Position numbers and translations under genes: made by a program. The notes beneath the pieces are model-generated. The model made no database searches. It was not told the DNA's origin and saw only the letters and a list, made by a program, of their open reading frames with translations. From positions 13,256,001-13,320,000 of the forward strand of contig NC_135055.1 in the NCBI RefSeq assembly GCF_051014685.1: a stretch of 64,000 nt of DNA, read 5' to 3'. This document shows positions 24,561 through 37,562 of the stretch, piece by piece. Each line of letters begins with the position of its first letter. Position 1 is the first letter of the stretch. This stretch comes from Ptiloglossa arizonensis (lineage: Eukaryota > Arthropoda > Insecta > Hymenoptera > Colletidae).

Positions 24561-27500
24561 GGTGCAACAGATGCAAATGGAACGAAAAAGTGGTGGCGCG
24601 ATAGAGTGAAAACGGAGCGTCGGGTTTTCCAGCGATTCGAAAGTCAAGCAGCGAAGTGTTCGCGGAGACGAAGAGAGAAGGCGGGAAAACGTGTCGAGGA
24701 GCAAGTAGAATGACCCCTGTCTCGTCTGGCTGGGGAATTCGAAGGCGTTCGTTGCACGGCAAATTAGATTCTTCCTTTGTCATCTCGTTTCCGGTCAGAA
24801 GCTTTCAAACGTAACGAGCTGAGCCGACTTGGACGACTCGACGAATATCACGGAAAATGAAATAATTTTGCGAAACTACGAGACACGCCAGACAGCGAAG
24901 GGGTGGGGAGTCGTTGTTGCTGAAAGACATAATGCGACAGACGGCGCGTTACCGTGAAAGATTGTACGAAAATAAACGACCTTCGTTGCAACACTTGCCC
25001 CGTTTCGTTGTTAAAATCCTCGGTCGTTACCCCTCTAACGCGAATTGTTTCGTAACTTCGAGTTGCAAATACGAACGACGAAGGTCGATTCTCGGACCGA
25101 TCCCAAGTGCAAAGGAATCGTTAACCATAACGGAGAAACAACGATTGTCGTTGAATTTTTCCAGGGGCACGACATCAACGAATATGACGTACAAAAGTTA
25201 AAACGAGTAGAGTAAGTGTACGAAGCGTTTCGAAAATCGGGTTGGTACTTTCGATCGGGTGTCATTTTGATACCACGCGACGCAGTTGTTCGTTATTGTA
25301 CAGTTACGAAGCAGACACGTGGAAGATTTATTTATTTACGGCTCATACGGAACGTGATACGTTTCCAGGTCGTTTAATAACCAAAAGCGATGACATCGCC
25401 CCACCCGACGACTTTCCATTTTTTTCTTTGGTGTTTCTTAACGCCTTTCAACGTTACTGGTCTTATAATTGGTACGCATGCGCGCTACGGACGCGTATAC
25501 ACGTTCAACGAATTGGGCGCCACGAACGCTGTGGACGTATTTACATAAAGTATAAAGGAACGTGATAGTATAAAGTGAAGTATTCAGCGCCGAGGCGTGC
25601 CACAAAACAGTAGAGTATTTCGCGCGTACGCGACACACTCGTCACAAGTATGCAGCACCGAAAAAGTTAAAGAGCGAGTCTACCCTAATAAACCCACAAC
25701 CCTGGAGCAATTAAAACTGAATGTTAAAAACAAAGTACGGGATTAACGTTTGGAACACGTTGTACCACGTATGAAAAATAGAAAACGGTCGTTGAGTAGG
25801 AAAATAGAAAAAGTCGACCAAGTTTTGCAACTTTTGCGCTTGAATCACGTTTCTGATTTTTTTTCGATCGTTTTCTTGTATTTTTTATTTTATCGGGCGT
25901 TACAACGATTTTGTATTTCGTAAAGAAGGGAATCGAGTACAACGATATCTCGAATATTGGTAACATTTACTCTACCAATATTTACGTTTCTTCGACTCGA
26001 GAAATTCATCTCGTTGAATCGTAAGCATTGTCCACTTCGTACGATTTGTTTGAGTTCCATCAGTTCTGATGGAAAATTCTCTACCTATGTTTCGCCTATT
26101 GTCGCGATCTTAGAATGTCGTGGATAATTCGAGCCAATTTATAACGATGAGATCTATTTTATATAAATGAAAGAAACGTTCAAGCATGTACGTACAATCT
26201 TGTGCAGAACTCAAAACTTATGAAAATTCGTAACTGTGCACGATGCAGAGAATCCGTACAGAATCTCTGCAAATATTACAAATTTTCGTACGTAGGTTTC
26301 AGTACACGCACAATGTGTTTATTACGGAAAATGGAGACATCTTAATTATTCAAGTTATGCTTGCATCGGTCACTCTCGTTATCGTGTTCGTATGCAACGC
26401 GACGAGCAATCTTCGTGCGAATATTTCTCAATTATTTACAAACTCTCTGAATAACCACAGTTCGGAGAAACGGTAGGGAGAAGAAATTGGCGAGAAATCG
26501 ATTCCTTTACTCGTAAACTATCGACTAAATGGAAAGGACTGGAAACGGTCGGTTGTGATTAAACGGTAAATTTAATTTGAAATTACCTATCGCCGTGAAA
26601 GCGGTGGAAAATTTTGTCTCGTGTCGCAAAGCGATGTAATTAACCGATATACCGGTTTTATTTATCGCTCGGTGGGAACAAATTTTTTATTCCCGGTTCC
26701 GCGAACGAAACACACCCCGCCCGGTCCCTCCGAAAAAGAAAATAAAGTAATTTCGCGAACGTCGGAAGTAACTCACGCGGCCGTCAACTGCAGCGCGCGG
26801 AACACGTTTCGAAAATGTTTGCCTCATGAATAATTCAATCGGAGTCAAATTCGAATTCGATATTTTCAGATCATGGGACACCGGCCGTACACGTAGCCAT
26901 TTCTTTTTTCTTTTTTTTTTTTCTTCTTCTCGCGAGCGTTCGAATGCTTTATCAAAGGATCGTAACAACGTAAACGGTTTCGGCGGGAAAATCCACGACG
27001 ATCCTTCCCACTCCCCCCTTAACTCGGTAAAATGTAATTTTTACGAAGGTACACCGAATATTTTGTATTCCCGTGTGTGTGGGAACTTTTTTCGCGGTTG
27101 AAAAAAGTTTGCACGCGCTAATTGCAACGCGCGGCGACAAACGCGGGCCACCGCAACTTGTAAAATTCGAAATATAATTTCTCGTGTCTCGTGTCTTTTT
27201 CATATTTTTTTTTTCACTCTCTCTCTCCTCTCTCGCTCTTTTCCCTCCCTTTTCGTCTTTTTTCTCTTTTTTTTTCCCTTTTTTATTTACCGTTTCGCGA
27301 CAACAATCGTCGGCGCGGCGTAATCATTATTTTCCCCCGATTCCCGTGTTTCCGACCGGCCGGTGAAAGGAATGAAATTACGCTCGCGGGCGTTCGCGGT
27401 TTCAATTCCAAAAAGTTGCCCGACGCGGGATTTCATCGAATTTTTTCTTTTTTTCTTTTTTTTTTTTTTTTGTTTCCACGCGACGCTCCATTTCCTTGGG

Positions 27501-30500
27501 GCAAATTACAGCCACCCGAGCGCTTTTTAATGGACATGACGATTCTCCTATTTTTCATTCCATTATTATTATTCTCGTTCCGTGAACAACCAGCGGAATT
27601 AAATGTTATATTAACCGGTTCGAGTACCCGCGATCGTATTTTGACACCAGTTGTTTCAAATCCATTAATTCGCGATTCGTTGTTCGGTGTACGTGTATTG
27701 AACACGGGGGGAGAGGAGGAGGTGGTGGTGGAGGTGGGTAATATCGTTGAAAGAATAACGCGGTAACGCGGCCCCGAATAAAATTACGCTCCGTAGAGGC
27801 GAACTTTTGAAACCAGCAGGGAAGCCGGCGTATTGCTTCCCGAGGCATTTTCTTTCCTCTGCAAATGCACTTTTCACCTAATAACTTCGGTATGGATCGC
27901 TGGGACGCGGAATTCCGCGCTCGCTGATATTGCTAAAAGCTGGAGTCAACTCCTGGAGTCCAGAGCGTCCCTGTTTGCGCTCATGCCAATTACCAAATGC
28001 AATAACATCGCGCGACTAATTACTAATTCTCCGCGGTGGACAAAATCGCGCCGGAAAAATACCGCTCGATCGATGTATTTTCTTTTTCTTTGTTTACCTT
28101 TCAACGGAGCGTTTTAAAATGCTGATCCTTGATCCTGATACATTCTCGATACTGTGATGACACTTTGTGAGTCGTTAAAGATCAATTAAGAATGTTTTTT
28201 ATATGTATATCGAATGACTTTCTATTATAGACAGATTTGTACGTATCTTGGAATGCTGTATTGAAAATAAAAAAAAGAAATGTATACAGGTTGAAGCGTC
28301 GATGTAAATAAAACTACTTCGGAATAATTTTTCTTCTTCATCTTGAGGGAGACTTGATTCGATGTCAAGAAAGTTCGATGTTAATCCACATAAATCACCG
28401 TTGATTTAATCAGTGCTAGGAAAGGCTCCGTACTGAATTAATTGTACGATTTATTTTGGAGTAAGTACCCTTACGAATGTGTCTAAATATTAAATAAGTA
28501 AATACGAAATTTTATTGAATTTTTCCGGAAGATTCGATATACTCGGTGTTTCTTCGAACTTAAGTATCTAGAGTGTACTTTATACTCAATTGAAAGTTAA
28601 TTTTTCTAATCGGTATAATGTTTGAAACAGAACGCTAAAGAAGAATAATTGAAAAATAAGTCAATGGAAGCAAGAAAGTACTCGCTGAAAGAATGAATAA
28701 AGATAGAAATTTCAAACTGTCGTAAATTTGAATGTTAACGTGTATACGAAAATTGATCGATATTCTTGTACCGATAGTTATTCCAATTTATATCTTCGTT
28801 TAATGTCGTTTATGTTTTGGATAACTTTCCTCTTTCCGTTAACTTCTCGAATAATCTATTTTAAGTCTGTAACAAGCAGTATTATACGTAAGACGATTCG
28901 AGAAATTGAGTTCAGATCGTTATATAATAAATTGCTCGACTAACGATTTACAAAATAATGAAAAAAGTCTATAGGAGCGATTGTCCCCGTTCCGTCTGAC
29001 CTCGTTTTCGAGTTACGGGCTTCTTTACCTTCTGTCAATATCTTTATCCTTCTTCAACGAAGACAATGGCTGCGATTCGTAATATCATTCTCTAATGTTC
29101 ATAATTTAAAACAGATCAATTCAGTTCAAATTGGAATCCGTATGAACGGTACGCGTGCGACGATATCATCAACAACGGAGGATGTTAAAGTAATTCTATG
29201 AATATTTTATAATGAAAAATAGAAGATTACTCTTTAATCAAATCGCTTAAAATGTAAACGGTGACGAATGGACACGTCGATTAATTTGCTTTCGAGAATA
29301 AATAAACTTTCACCGATCAGCTGTTGTGTGGTTCGAGTAGCGAAAATTTATCGAACGAGTCGGTTTTGCGGAAAAGCTTCTCTGCTCATTTTCAGTCACG
29401 AGAAACAACAGAGGCTTGATTAAACGGTACGTGAATTTTGATAGAACACAAATTATTTCGCAGAGAGATTAAAAAATTCGAAAAAATTCGTATTTATCTC
29501 TTTCGGTAAAAAACTCGCTTAAATGAAAAAAAATCTCATTGTTCTTTACATTTGAGAGTTCTCGTTTATGAAACGGAAATTGTTATCGCTTAAAATATAA
29601 TAATTTCTTTGCTCTCTCTGAAACAATACATTAATTGAAACGAAATATTAAAAGATCGGTGAAAACTTCTTCAATTTCAAACTCACCGAGTTCTTCTTTA
29701 TCGTAATCTTTATTGTCGAGAAATATTTCGGGTGACTCCACCGATGAAATACAAATAAATACTTTCCATAGTGTGAAAACTAATACGTATTCTCTCATTG
29801 GTTAATTTCGCGTGCGATTTCCCTTAAATAATTTTTCTAACGTCAACTTGGTGTTTCCCACTCGACTTCGTATTAAATATTTATGAAGCTACTTCTACCG
29901 ACAGTTAAAGTATAAGTTGTAACCAAAACTGTGCGCTGACAATTTCGATCGTGAGATACCCGACGTGAGATATTAGCATATAAATAGGTATTAGAAACGC
30001 GTATGGTTCGCCATATTCCTGTAGATGCTTGTTTCTCGTATTACGTGCATTTCGTAAGAGGTTAGTGCTACCTCCGGGCACAATCTCACCCCATCAACCG
30101 GTTAGGTTAGTTCATGGTAGTTATCATTCACAGACGGTTCACCGTGCATCGGTCTGCTTGGAGATAGTAAAGTGTAGCGAGGTGTAAAATGGAGGTTTCT
30201 AATGCGTTGTAAAATATGCACGTTGTTCATTGCGCCGATGTGTACTCTCGGTTCCTAGCGGGGAATAATAGAGTGGTTGAATTAATAACTCCCTTTGAAT
30301 AAATTCAACGAGCTCGAGGAAAAAGGTAGAAAAGAAATTCCTGACAAACATGTCGCTACCCTATTAAAAGTAAATAATTCACGTGGAAAGGAAATATTTA
30401 AAAATCAGGATTATGGTGATCGGTACGAAGATTCGAATTGGATTATACAGTACGATGTTTGATCGAATATTAGTGAATAATTACGAAAAGATTTTGGCGT

Positions 30501-30999
30501 TTTAAATATATACTTTTTGGTCCAAGAGTGTTAATTCTTCGTGAAATTAAACATTCTTGAGTTAATCGATTTTTCGAAAACAAACACCGCTTGGTTTTAA
30601 TACCGATAACAAAGGTGAAAACAAAATTAATAACAAACGGGACAATATTTACTTTCAAACGCTATCGAATAATTTTTCAGTAGACTCTTCGATGAGAAGT
30701 TTCGCAAAAAGGACAAAGACTCTCTCCTGTTTTTTTTCTCATTGAAGTACTACGAGCAATATATTTTCTCGACGAATAAATATTTCTCGATGAAAAAAAA
30801 AATATACATTCCCTCGAGAGTGTATACAAAAATGTATGCAAAGTTTAAGAGAGGTATTGCGAATAGCCTTCGAGTGAAAAATTGAGAGGGAAAACCCGTG
30901 GAATATCGTATTACGAAACGATGACATTTTAAATCTCGCGCAAGCATGATAAACTTCTCTCGCGTTTTGTCGTCATCTCGGCCCGGATTTTCGAATTCT
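24561..30999. other. Long gene-poor stretch
   Basis: No gene is supported in this 6.4-kb stretch. It contains pyrimidine and poly-T tracts at about 26906-26930, 27207-27290 and 27440-27472. Purine-rich GGAGGTGG tracts lie at about 27707-27737. A TATAAATA motif at 29979-29986 has no convincing initiator downstream. The 191-codon plus frame at 27191-27766 is mostly translated poly-pyrimidine (Phe/Leu/Ser runs) and is not called. Confidence 0.5.
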
Positions 31000-31480
31000 T
31001 CGTGCCCCTTTGCCCGAGATTAAACTCGAAAGTCCCGCGAACGATGTTCCTTCATTCGAGAGAATGGCGTATTAAGAGGAACGCACGAGAAGACGCGTGC
31101 CGACGCCCCGGATTGCATTTGACAGACTATCGTGGAACTCGCTGCGCGTTTCCTTTCCAAAAGGAAGGTCGCATTTCCTTTTCGCGAAAACGTGCAACGG
31201 AGGGGGAAAAATACGAGCACCTCCCGAGAAGCTCTTTTCCACGAGGATGGTCCTCCCGACTAGTCGCCTCGGCAAGCAATCTCGCGAAATTGCAGCGCGC
31301 GATTTCACGTCGTTTCGCAGACGTTACTATTCGCGTTCCCATCGTGCCGTTCCCGGATCCTTCGGGTTTCATTTGCACGACTATCGCTGGAAACACGAAG
31401 GAGGCGAAACAGAATAACAATCGAAACATGATCCCGTCCCGAGGAGAGCTTAACGAGCGAAGGAGTCAAAGTGATTTCAG
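31000..31480. other. GC-richer patch; overlapping open frames not called
   Basis: Frames of 160 and 106 codons (plus) and 100, 78 and 66 codons (minus) overlap here, again a composition effect. No domain, start context or splice pairing favours one of them. It may be an untranslated exon or a regulatory patch. Confidence 0.35.
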
Positions 31481-31758
31481 TTAATCCCCCCGCGCGTAAC
31501 CGTTACCATCGTTGACTAATGATCGCGATGCATTAAACAGCGACAATGTTGGATCGAAAATACGATTCGATACTTAACGGTTCACGATACGACAGTATCT
31601 GTCGCCGCGTCTGTCTAACTCTGAAGGAGTTAGTAAGTTATTGCTCAGATTTTTGGATAGCGCAGTCGTTTGCCTTTCAAACGAGCGCGGGAGCAATAAA
31701 TTGCGATGATTTTTAACGATTCTATAGCCATTACAGTGGCGCAGACTCCCCGCATTGC

Positions 31759-32136
31759 CATAGACGGGGTAATACTACTTGTTCGATCATGGATGCGGTC
31801 ATACTACTTGTCTGACCATAGACGGGGTAATATTACTTGTCCAAACGTGGACGGGATCACACTACTTGTCTGGCCATAGACGGGCGCACTACTACTTGTC
31901 TGACAATAGACGGGGACACTACTACTTCTCCAACCATAGACGGGCAATACTACTTGTCTGGTCACATACGGGCTTACACTACTTGTCCAACCACAGATGA
32001 CTCATACGACTTGCCTAGTCATAGATGGGGCGACACTACTTGTCTGATCATAGGCGGGGTTGATACTACTTGTCTGACCATAGACGGGGTGATGATACTT
32101 GTCTGATCACGGACGAGGCGATGCTACTTGTCTGTC
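31759..32136 (+). repeat. 29-bp minisatellite, 13 units
   Basis: Thirteen units of 28-30 bp share CATAGACGGGG, then TACTACTTGTCTGAC. The CTACTTGTC core is the most constant part and the middle (GGTAAT, GGTCAT, CGCAC) is variable. The unit is not a multiple of three in most copies, so the apparent 73- and 89-codon frames in two registers are artefacts. Confidence 0.9.
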
Positions 32137-34243
32137 TTCAAGTGACAATTTCCCTACTTACATATCGACCACAATCAAATATGCCAAAACGGGAAGAAAG
32201 TGGAAGGATTAAACTTTAACTAAATAATCTATCATCGAACATTGAATAACTTGTAACTTATCTTAAATATTGTTCATTATCCAATATTGTCCATATATTC
32301 AAGCCATTGGTAGTTTCATCGGCGAATTTCGTAACTAATACTTGTTTCTCCAGCAATTTTTCCAAGGAGAACGAGATTCGAACACTTGGCCCTTTGTTAC
32401 CACTGTTCCCATCCGTTTTGCGAAAGAAAGTAGGACCAACGAGGATTAAAACCATTGGCGTAACGCGTAGGGCGTTGGATCGCGGGACGCGTGTGTCATT
32501 TAGCGGTTTTTTGTTCGTTCGTATGCATCCTCGATGCACCCCTTGCCACCTGTCACTCACGCGAATGGAATTTCACGTAATCGTTACGTGCGCGAAGAAT
32601 CCGCTCGTCTACGGAGAACGTTGATTTTCACACGAAACGAAATCGTGCGCGCGTCGTTCGATCGAATGTAACGAACATTATTACCGGTTCGATGGAACGC
32701 GTCGAGTTTTTACATCGTTAATATTTACGAACACCGCCTCGATACACCGCCGATGCGCCAATAATAGAATTTCGCGAACGATTGACACGGGTTTCGCTCG
32801 CAGCGAGCATGAATCACATTTTAATTTAAAACGCGGGTGAAACTATTGACACGGGATTTGTGCGAGCAGATTCGTCGAAGTCGATGCAATCGGTGTCAAC
32901 GTTCTCGTTATTCCCAGTAATTTGTGAATTTCTGCTATTTTTGTTTCGACTCAATGAAGCGTGGACGGTTGTTATTTCCAGCACTGTACATAAAATCGAA
33001 CGATGCCATCGAAACGAACGGTAGGTTTTTTCTTTTTAATTACGCGTGTCCGCATAATTACGAATTACACGAAACCTGCGTAACGTGAAAAGAAAAAAAT
33101 ACGTGGAACAACTGTTTCGTTGTTTTTTTAGTATTTTTTAATTTAATCTCAAACTGCACGAAAAAAAGCAAAGTAACTTTCATCGGGTTGCTCTTAATCG
33201 AGGTGTTTAAACAAATTTTTTTGTTGTTCTTGAAAAACAGACACATCGACGTTGTGGTAATTTATAATTTTATGGACTAGTAACTAGAGCAATTTTTTGC
33301 TACTTATTGGTAAAGTGTTCTAGTTAGGTATTTATATCACTTGGTGTATGAAATTTTTTTTTAGTTACCGTAGATTAACAATAATTTTACCAGAAAATAG
33401 TATTTTAGTTTATGGGACGATATTTATCTGTTATGAACGTTTATTATAAAGTTTGAACACTTATATTTGTTTTACATTTATATTACTGCTGTGTGATTCA
33501 AACACAAGAATATAAAGACCAATAACAGTGACTGGCATTAATTGCAATAATCGTTCTCGTTTTATTATAACATTAAAGAATAATGGCAAATATGTAATTT
33601 GTGCAACAAAAAATCGTATACTATTTCCACTGGATCGATCCTCGTACCTATGTTAATTAAAAACTTTAATGCTTTTCCAATTTATCGAATACATTGGTTT
33701 AAACAAAATCAATATTATTAAACGACATTGCCCATCGATGCATTATAAATGATCCTAATTAATTGTCTATTATAATTCTATACATTACTCTCCACGCATC
33801 TGTCGCTGTGCCGTACATATGAGTGCATTAGCAAACAATGGCAAGTAATAACAATCGATGACTCGTCAATATTATGTTAACAATTTCACGGACACAGGAA
33901 GCGCTTACTGAGGAATTAATTTCAAATTACACGGTTGTCGTTATACGACCACAACCTGTCTGTTGTAATTGATGTTCGCTGAATTCAATAATTAACAGTC
34001 AATCTAGAAACCAGTAAGACAGCGAATTCGTTAAAAATAATCTCGTTTTAAGAGCCAAGAATGTATTACATTGCTAGGCACGAAATTGTGGATTTTACAA
34101 GCCACATTTTTAATTTATAAATAACATTCCAAATATTTTCATTTATAAATTGTATTAAAACAATTTTATTTAATTTAAATTCTCACTGTATTCGAGCTGT
34201 CTTCGTAATACGAAAATTATCAACGAGTGTTGGAAAAATTTAT
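32137..34243. other. Non-coding DNA, nothing recognised
   Basis: AT-rich to mixed DNA. Frames of about 100 codons on opposite strands overlap at 32258-32624. No gene, RNA or repeat can be supported. Confidence 0.5.
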
Positions 34244-34700
34244 AGCATATGTGGTTTCAACATTAAATGTGTTAAGAGACCACAGGACTTCAATGTGAAC
34301 AAAATCGTAAACCAGAGAGCAGTATCCAGCTCTTGATAAGAGATTAAAACAACAACAATTGTAAAATTTATTCAGAAACGACGGACAACAGTACTGTCCG
34401 TCAGGTTGTCAGTAAGTTACCCCTACCACTTGGAATTATATTTCACTGGTTTTCACTGGTTCCCTCGTTCTCGTCCACGACGTATCACGCAAAGACGTGA
34501 AAACCAAAGCGACGAAACTTTATCCACAATACTTTCCTGTTTGATTGTCAGAGACTCGAGATCAAAAGATAACCTGGCGAGGAGCACTCCATCGAAGAAG
34601 ATCGTGTAGCATATGGGGCCTCGACAACAGAAGCGTTAAGAGACCATTAAACGCGAATGGGATCGAAATCATAAACTGGAGAGCAATGGTCTCGCATCAA
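34244..34700. repeat. Two-copy duplication, 364-bp spacing
   Basis: About 85 bases starting at 34244 recur at 34608. Shared blocks in order are AGCATATG, GTTAAGAGACCA and ATCRTAAACYRGAGAGCA. Between the copies an 8-bp inverted repeat (GACGGACA / TGTCCGTC, 34380-34402) could form a hairpin with a 7-base loop. Confidence 0.6.
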
Positions 34701-34747
34701 TAGCAATCGACGATGCGCGATTTCGTGGCTATAAATTACACGCAAAC

Positions 34748-35329
34748 ATGTCGACGATGACGTCGTCTACCCGATACTCTCGCGAGCAAATATCAGCAAG
34801 CGAACACGAGGATCCGGCTCTCGTGAAAACTAAGGTCGTAAAATTATACTCCATCCACCCCATCCACCCTCTTACTCTACCGAGCGATTTCGTGGTTGGC
34901 TGCTCCCCGATGATATATATCGAACAAGAGAGAAAGGGGTGCGTTCACCTATTTCAGCTTCCCGCCCGGGAGCCCGAAGAAGCAGAAGCAAGCTGTAAGG
35001 GGGCAGGGGATGTACGGTGGAAAAGTTGTTTGGCCAAAAGTACGGGAAACTCGGTCGTGGGCATCGATCGGGGCTCTAACGAGCTCTTGGTAACTAGTTT
35101 GGAGCTGGATCGTTGCTACGGACACCCTATTTGAATTTGGTCTTTGCGCCGCAAAACCTAACAGCAGACATTGCCGGCAGAAGCGTTGTGTACACTTATG
35201 GAAAAACTTACCCGCACCTTCGGCATCTCCTTCAAGCCGATGGCTGGCTGGCTTCTGTTGCTCTGTAACAGTAACGGAGAATAGCCGATCAGCAAAGTTA
35301 ATTGACAACCTTTCGCGATATTAAACGGG
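34748..35329. other. Open but unsupported region
   Basis: A 128-codon plus frame (34748-35134) overlaps a 119-codon minus frame (34949-35308). Neither has a domain, and the plus frame includes a simple duplicated CATCCACCC run. I do not call a gene. Confidence 0.4.
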
Positions 35330-35650
35330 GTCTGGGAGTTTTGTCAAATGGTATAATCAAGGTATCGAAAAGTAAGGTCGTTTTTGAAAATTTTTTTTTC
35401 AACCGTATACTTCGCTTTCGTTGAAATTTATTTAGGTGAAAATTCATTCTTCGGGGTGTGGAATTGAATAAAAATGGATACGAAATACGGGCAGTGGAAT
35501 TATAATAATTAACACGTTTCGCAACACTGAGCAGAGTGTGGCAGTTCCGTTAAGTGGTACAATTAAGAAATTTTAAAGTGAGGTCATTTTTGCAAATTTT
35601 TTTTTTTAAACTGTGTGGTTTGTTTTCATTGAAATTTATTTACGTACGAA
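35330..35650. repeat. Two-copy duplication, 206-bp spacing
   Basis: A block of about 110 bases at 35330 is repeated at 35536. Shared parts include GTRTGGYAGTT, a short GGTAYAATYAA, an AARTRAGGTC-TTTTTG run, a poly-T stretch, then TTTTCATTGAAATTTATTTA or a close variant. Confidence 0.65.
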
Positions 35651-35801
35651 GAGTTACGAAAACTTGCTCAAACCTTCTGGATGTTATCATTACATTACTG
35701 TGTGATTTATCAAAATTTAAATATATGTGAAACTTTAGGAATGCACATCTGTATGGTTAATCTTTTAAAAATGGTAAATAAATGGCTTTCTTCCTTAACG
35801 T

Positions 35802-35862
35802 ACAACTCGGCTGCATTGAATCTTTAATAGTTCCATTACCCGCAGAATAATAATTTTTTAAA
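35802..35862 (+). repeat. Left inverted arm of the foldback element
   Basis: The arm begins ACAACTCGGCTG and ends in a T run followed by AAA. It pairs with 36376-36437. Confidence 0.85.
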
Positions 35863-36375
35863 GAAGTTGTGTCTGACAGATGTAGGTTAATGGAAGTTGT
35901 ATTGGACTGTTAAAGCGTTTATTATTTAATCGTCGAAGCAGCGAAGAATGATATCGAGCAGTGTTATTTTTATCGGTGAAGATTGTCGATAGCAATTGAT
36001 TTTCTACGGGAATTAAATTGCTGCATAAGGACTTTCAGTGGAGGTATTTTCTATTGTTGCATTGTGTAACCAGTATCAACATTTCTTTTTTAAAGCGTAA
36101 AATCTTCACCGTTAAAATAAGAAATCGGTAATTGTAAGAAACAATAGCACTCGCCCTAAGTTTCGATGATTAAAACTTAAAGTTTGATCTTTATACAAAC
36201 AAAATGAAACATTTGAAAAAAATAGCAGTAAATTTAAATTAAAGCAGCTGTCCTAGAAATTGCTGTCACATTCTATACATACCTGCACTCGTTAATTTTG
36301 TTATCGTGATTTTCGAGTAGATTTTAAAACGAAAGAAAACAAACAGAATTTATTCAATATATTAGTACGAGAATT

Positions 36376-36437
36376 TTAAAAAAAATTATTATTCCGCGAG
36401 TAATGGAACTATTAAAGATTCAATACAGTCGAGTTGT
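36376..36437 (-). repeat. Right inverted arm of the foldback element
   Basis: This is the reverse complement of the left arm with four transitions and a 2-base longer T run. It ends at CAGTCGAGTTGT. Confidence 0.85.
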
Positions 36438-36450
36438 TTGCTAAGGTAGA

Positions 36451-37464
36451 TAACCGTGATCTAAGATCGAAAAAATCGTAAAATATTTTATTTACTATTT
36501 TTTAGAAACGTCGACGATACATTATATCAGGTATGAAAAATTATTTACAAACGTATCAGAGAACGAATAGAATTGAAATCTTGGTAAAGACTTTCGTCAA
36601 GTCAAAGACTTTTTGAGCCACCGATTGGGAACTAGAAGACGATCTCGATACGTGTGGTTGATAGGTTCGGTTATAAAAGTCCAATGTCGTAGAATAGGGT
36701 TACATGGAAGAAGAAGAAGAAGCGACGTAAAATCTTCCGTGGGATTTTCTCGAGATTATCATCGTCAATCTATGGGGATGGACTGATTTTACGAGGAAGT
36801 AAAACCGTTTCGATTTTCAGTTCGTTTTAACAAATCGCGTTCACCGACGAATTTAGACAGTTAAAAAAAATCGTCTTCGAATCGACAGAATTAAATATTT
36901 ATTCGTGTCATTTTTATATCAAACACAATCGATCAATTAATCACGCGAGACAAAATTGCTCCGTTTCACGTTCGATATAATTCGAATCGAGGTTAATTCA
37001 GAAACATAAATAAATTAATAAATTTTGAAATTTAATTAAGAATCAAGGAATTCCAATTTTCATATCTTATTGATATACGTCGGAATAATTTTTCCATAGA
37101 ATCTCAGTATCGATATTTTTAATAGGTACATATTTTTTTACCCTCTGTTACAATTAGCAGACCATGTAAACCGAGCATTTTATTGATTCGGAGCAAGGTG
37201 AAGCAAAATAATTGTTAATTGGTCAGTTTTGCAAAGTGAAGCAAAATACAGACAGAGAAAAATATTGAAATAAAAGGAATTTTTACTTTTGAAAGTATAA
37301 ATACTCCCATTTTGTATAATACATAAAAAAAATAGCTATTTACCTCGATAAATTAACATATAAAATACGTATTCAAATTTTCAAGCAATAATCAAACCCA
37401 GGATGCAATATCTAATTTCATCGATCATCTTCTCCAATTTAAGTGTCTAGCCTCCAGAACCAAT
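36451..37464. other. AT-rich DNA without a recognised gene
   Basis: Nothing was recognised apart from a GAAGAAGAAGAAG run near 36709-36721. Confidence 0.5.
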
Positions 37465-37562
37465 TCCCTAATTCTGTGCTTCCAAAATTTTGTGCTCCTC
37501 AAACTTTGTACTTCCCTAATTTTGTTCGTCTCCAATTTCGTGCTCTCCTAATTCTATGCTCG
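37465..37562. repeat. ~17-bp minisatellite
   Basis: About six imperfect units of the form CTAATTYTGTGCTCC lie in tandem, each varying by several bases. Confidence 0.65.

Larger units (their letters stand above)
35802..36437. mobile_element. Foldback element with ~62-bp inverted ends
   Basis: The first 61 bases (35802-35862) match the reverse complement of the last 62 (36376-36437) with four substitutions, all transitions, and a 2-base length difference in a T run. Weaker inverted similarity continues outward for about 10-20 bases on each side. It also reappears inside: TTTATCGGTGAAGATT-like sequence at about 35968-35984 pairs with AATCTTCACCG at about 36101. The element is about 640 bp, AT-rich and without a coding frame, which fits a foldback MITE. 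No clean target-site duplication was found, so the superfamily is unknown. Confidence 0.7.

Noticed and set aside
27191..27766. 191-codon plus-strand frame
   Set aside because: Its first half is translated poly-pyrimidine and it has no recognisable protein feature.
29979..29986. TATAAATA promoter box
   Set aside because: No convincing initiator or downstream exon is present. The motif is frequent in AT-rich DNA.
30100..30113. TTAGG telomere-type repeat
   Set aside because: Only about two units (GGTTAGGTTAG) are present, which is expected by chance.
31759..32136. CRISPR-like array
   Set aside because: Units are contiguous 28-30-bp repeats with gradual variation, and there are no unique spacers between constant repeats.
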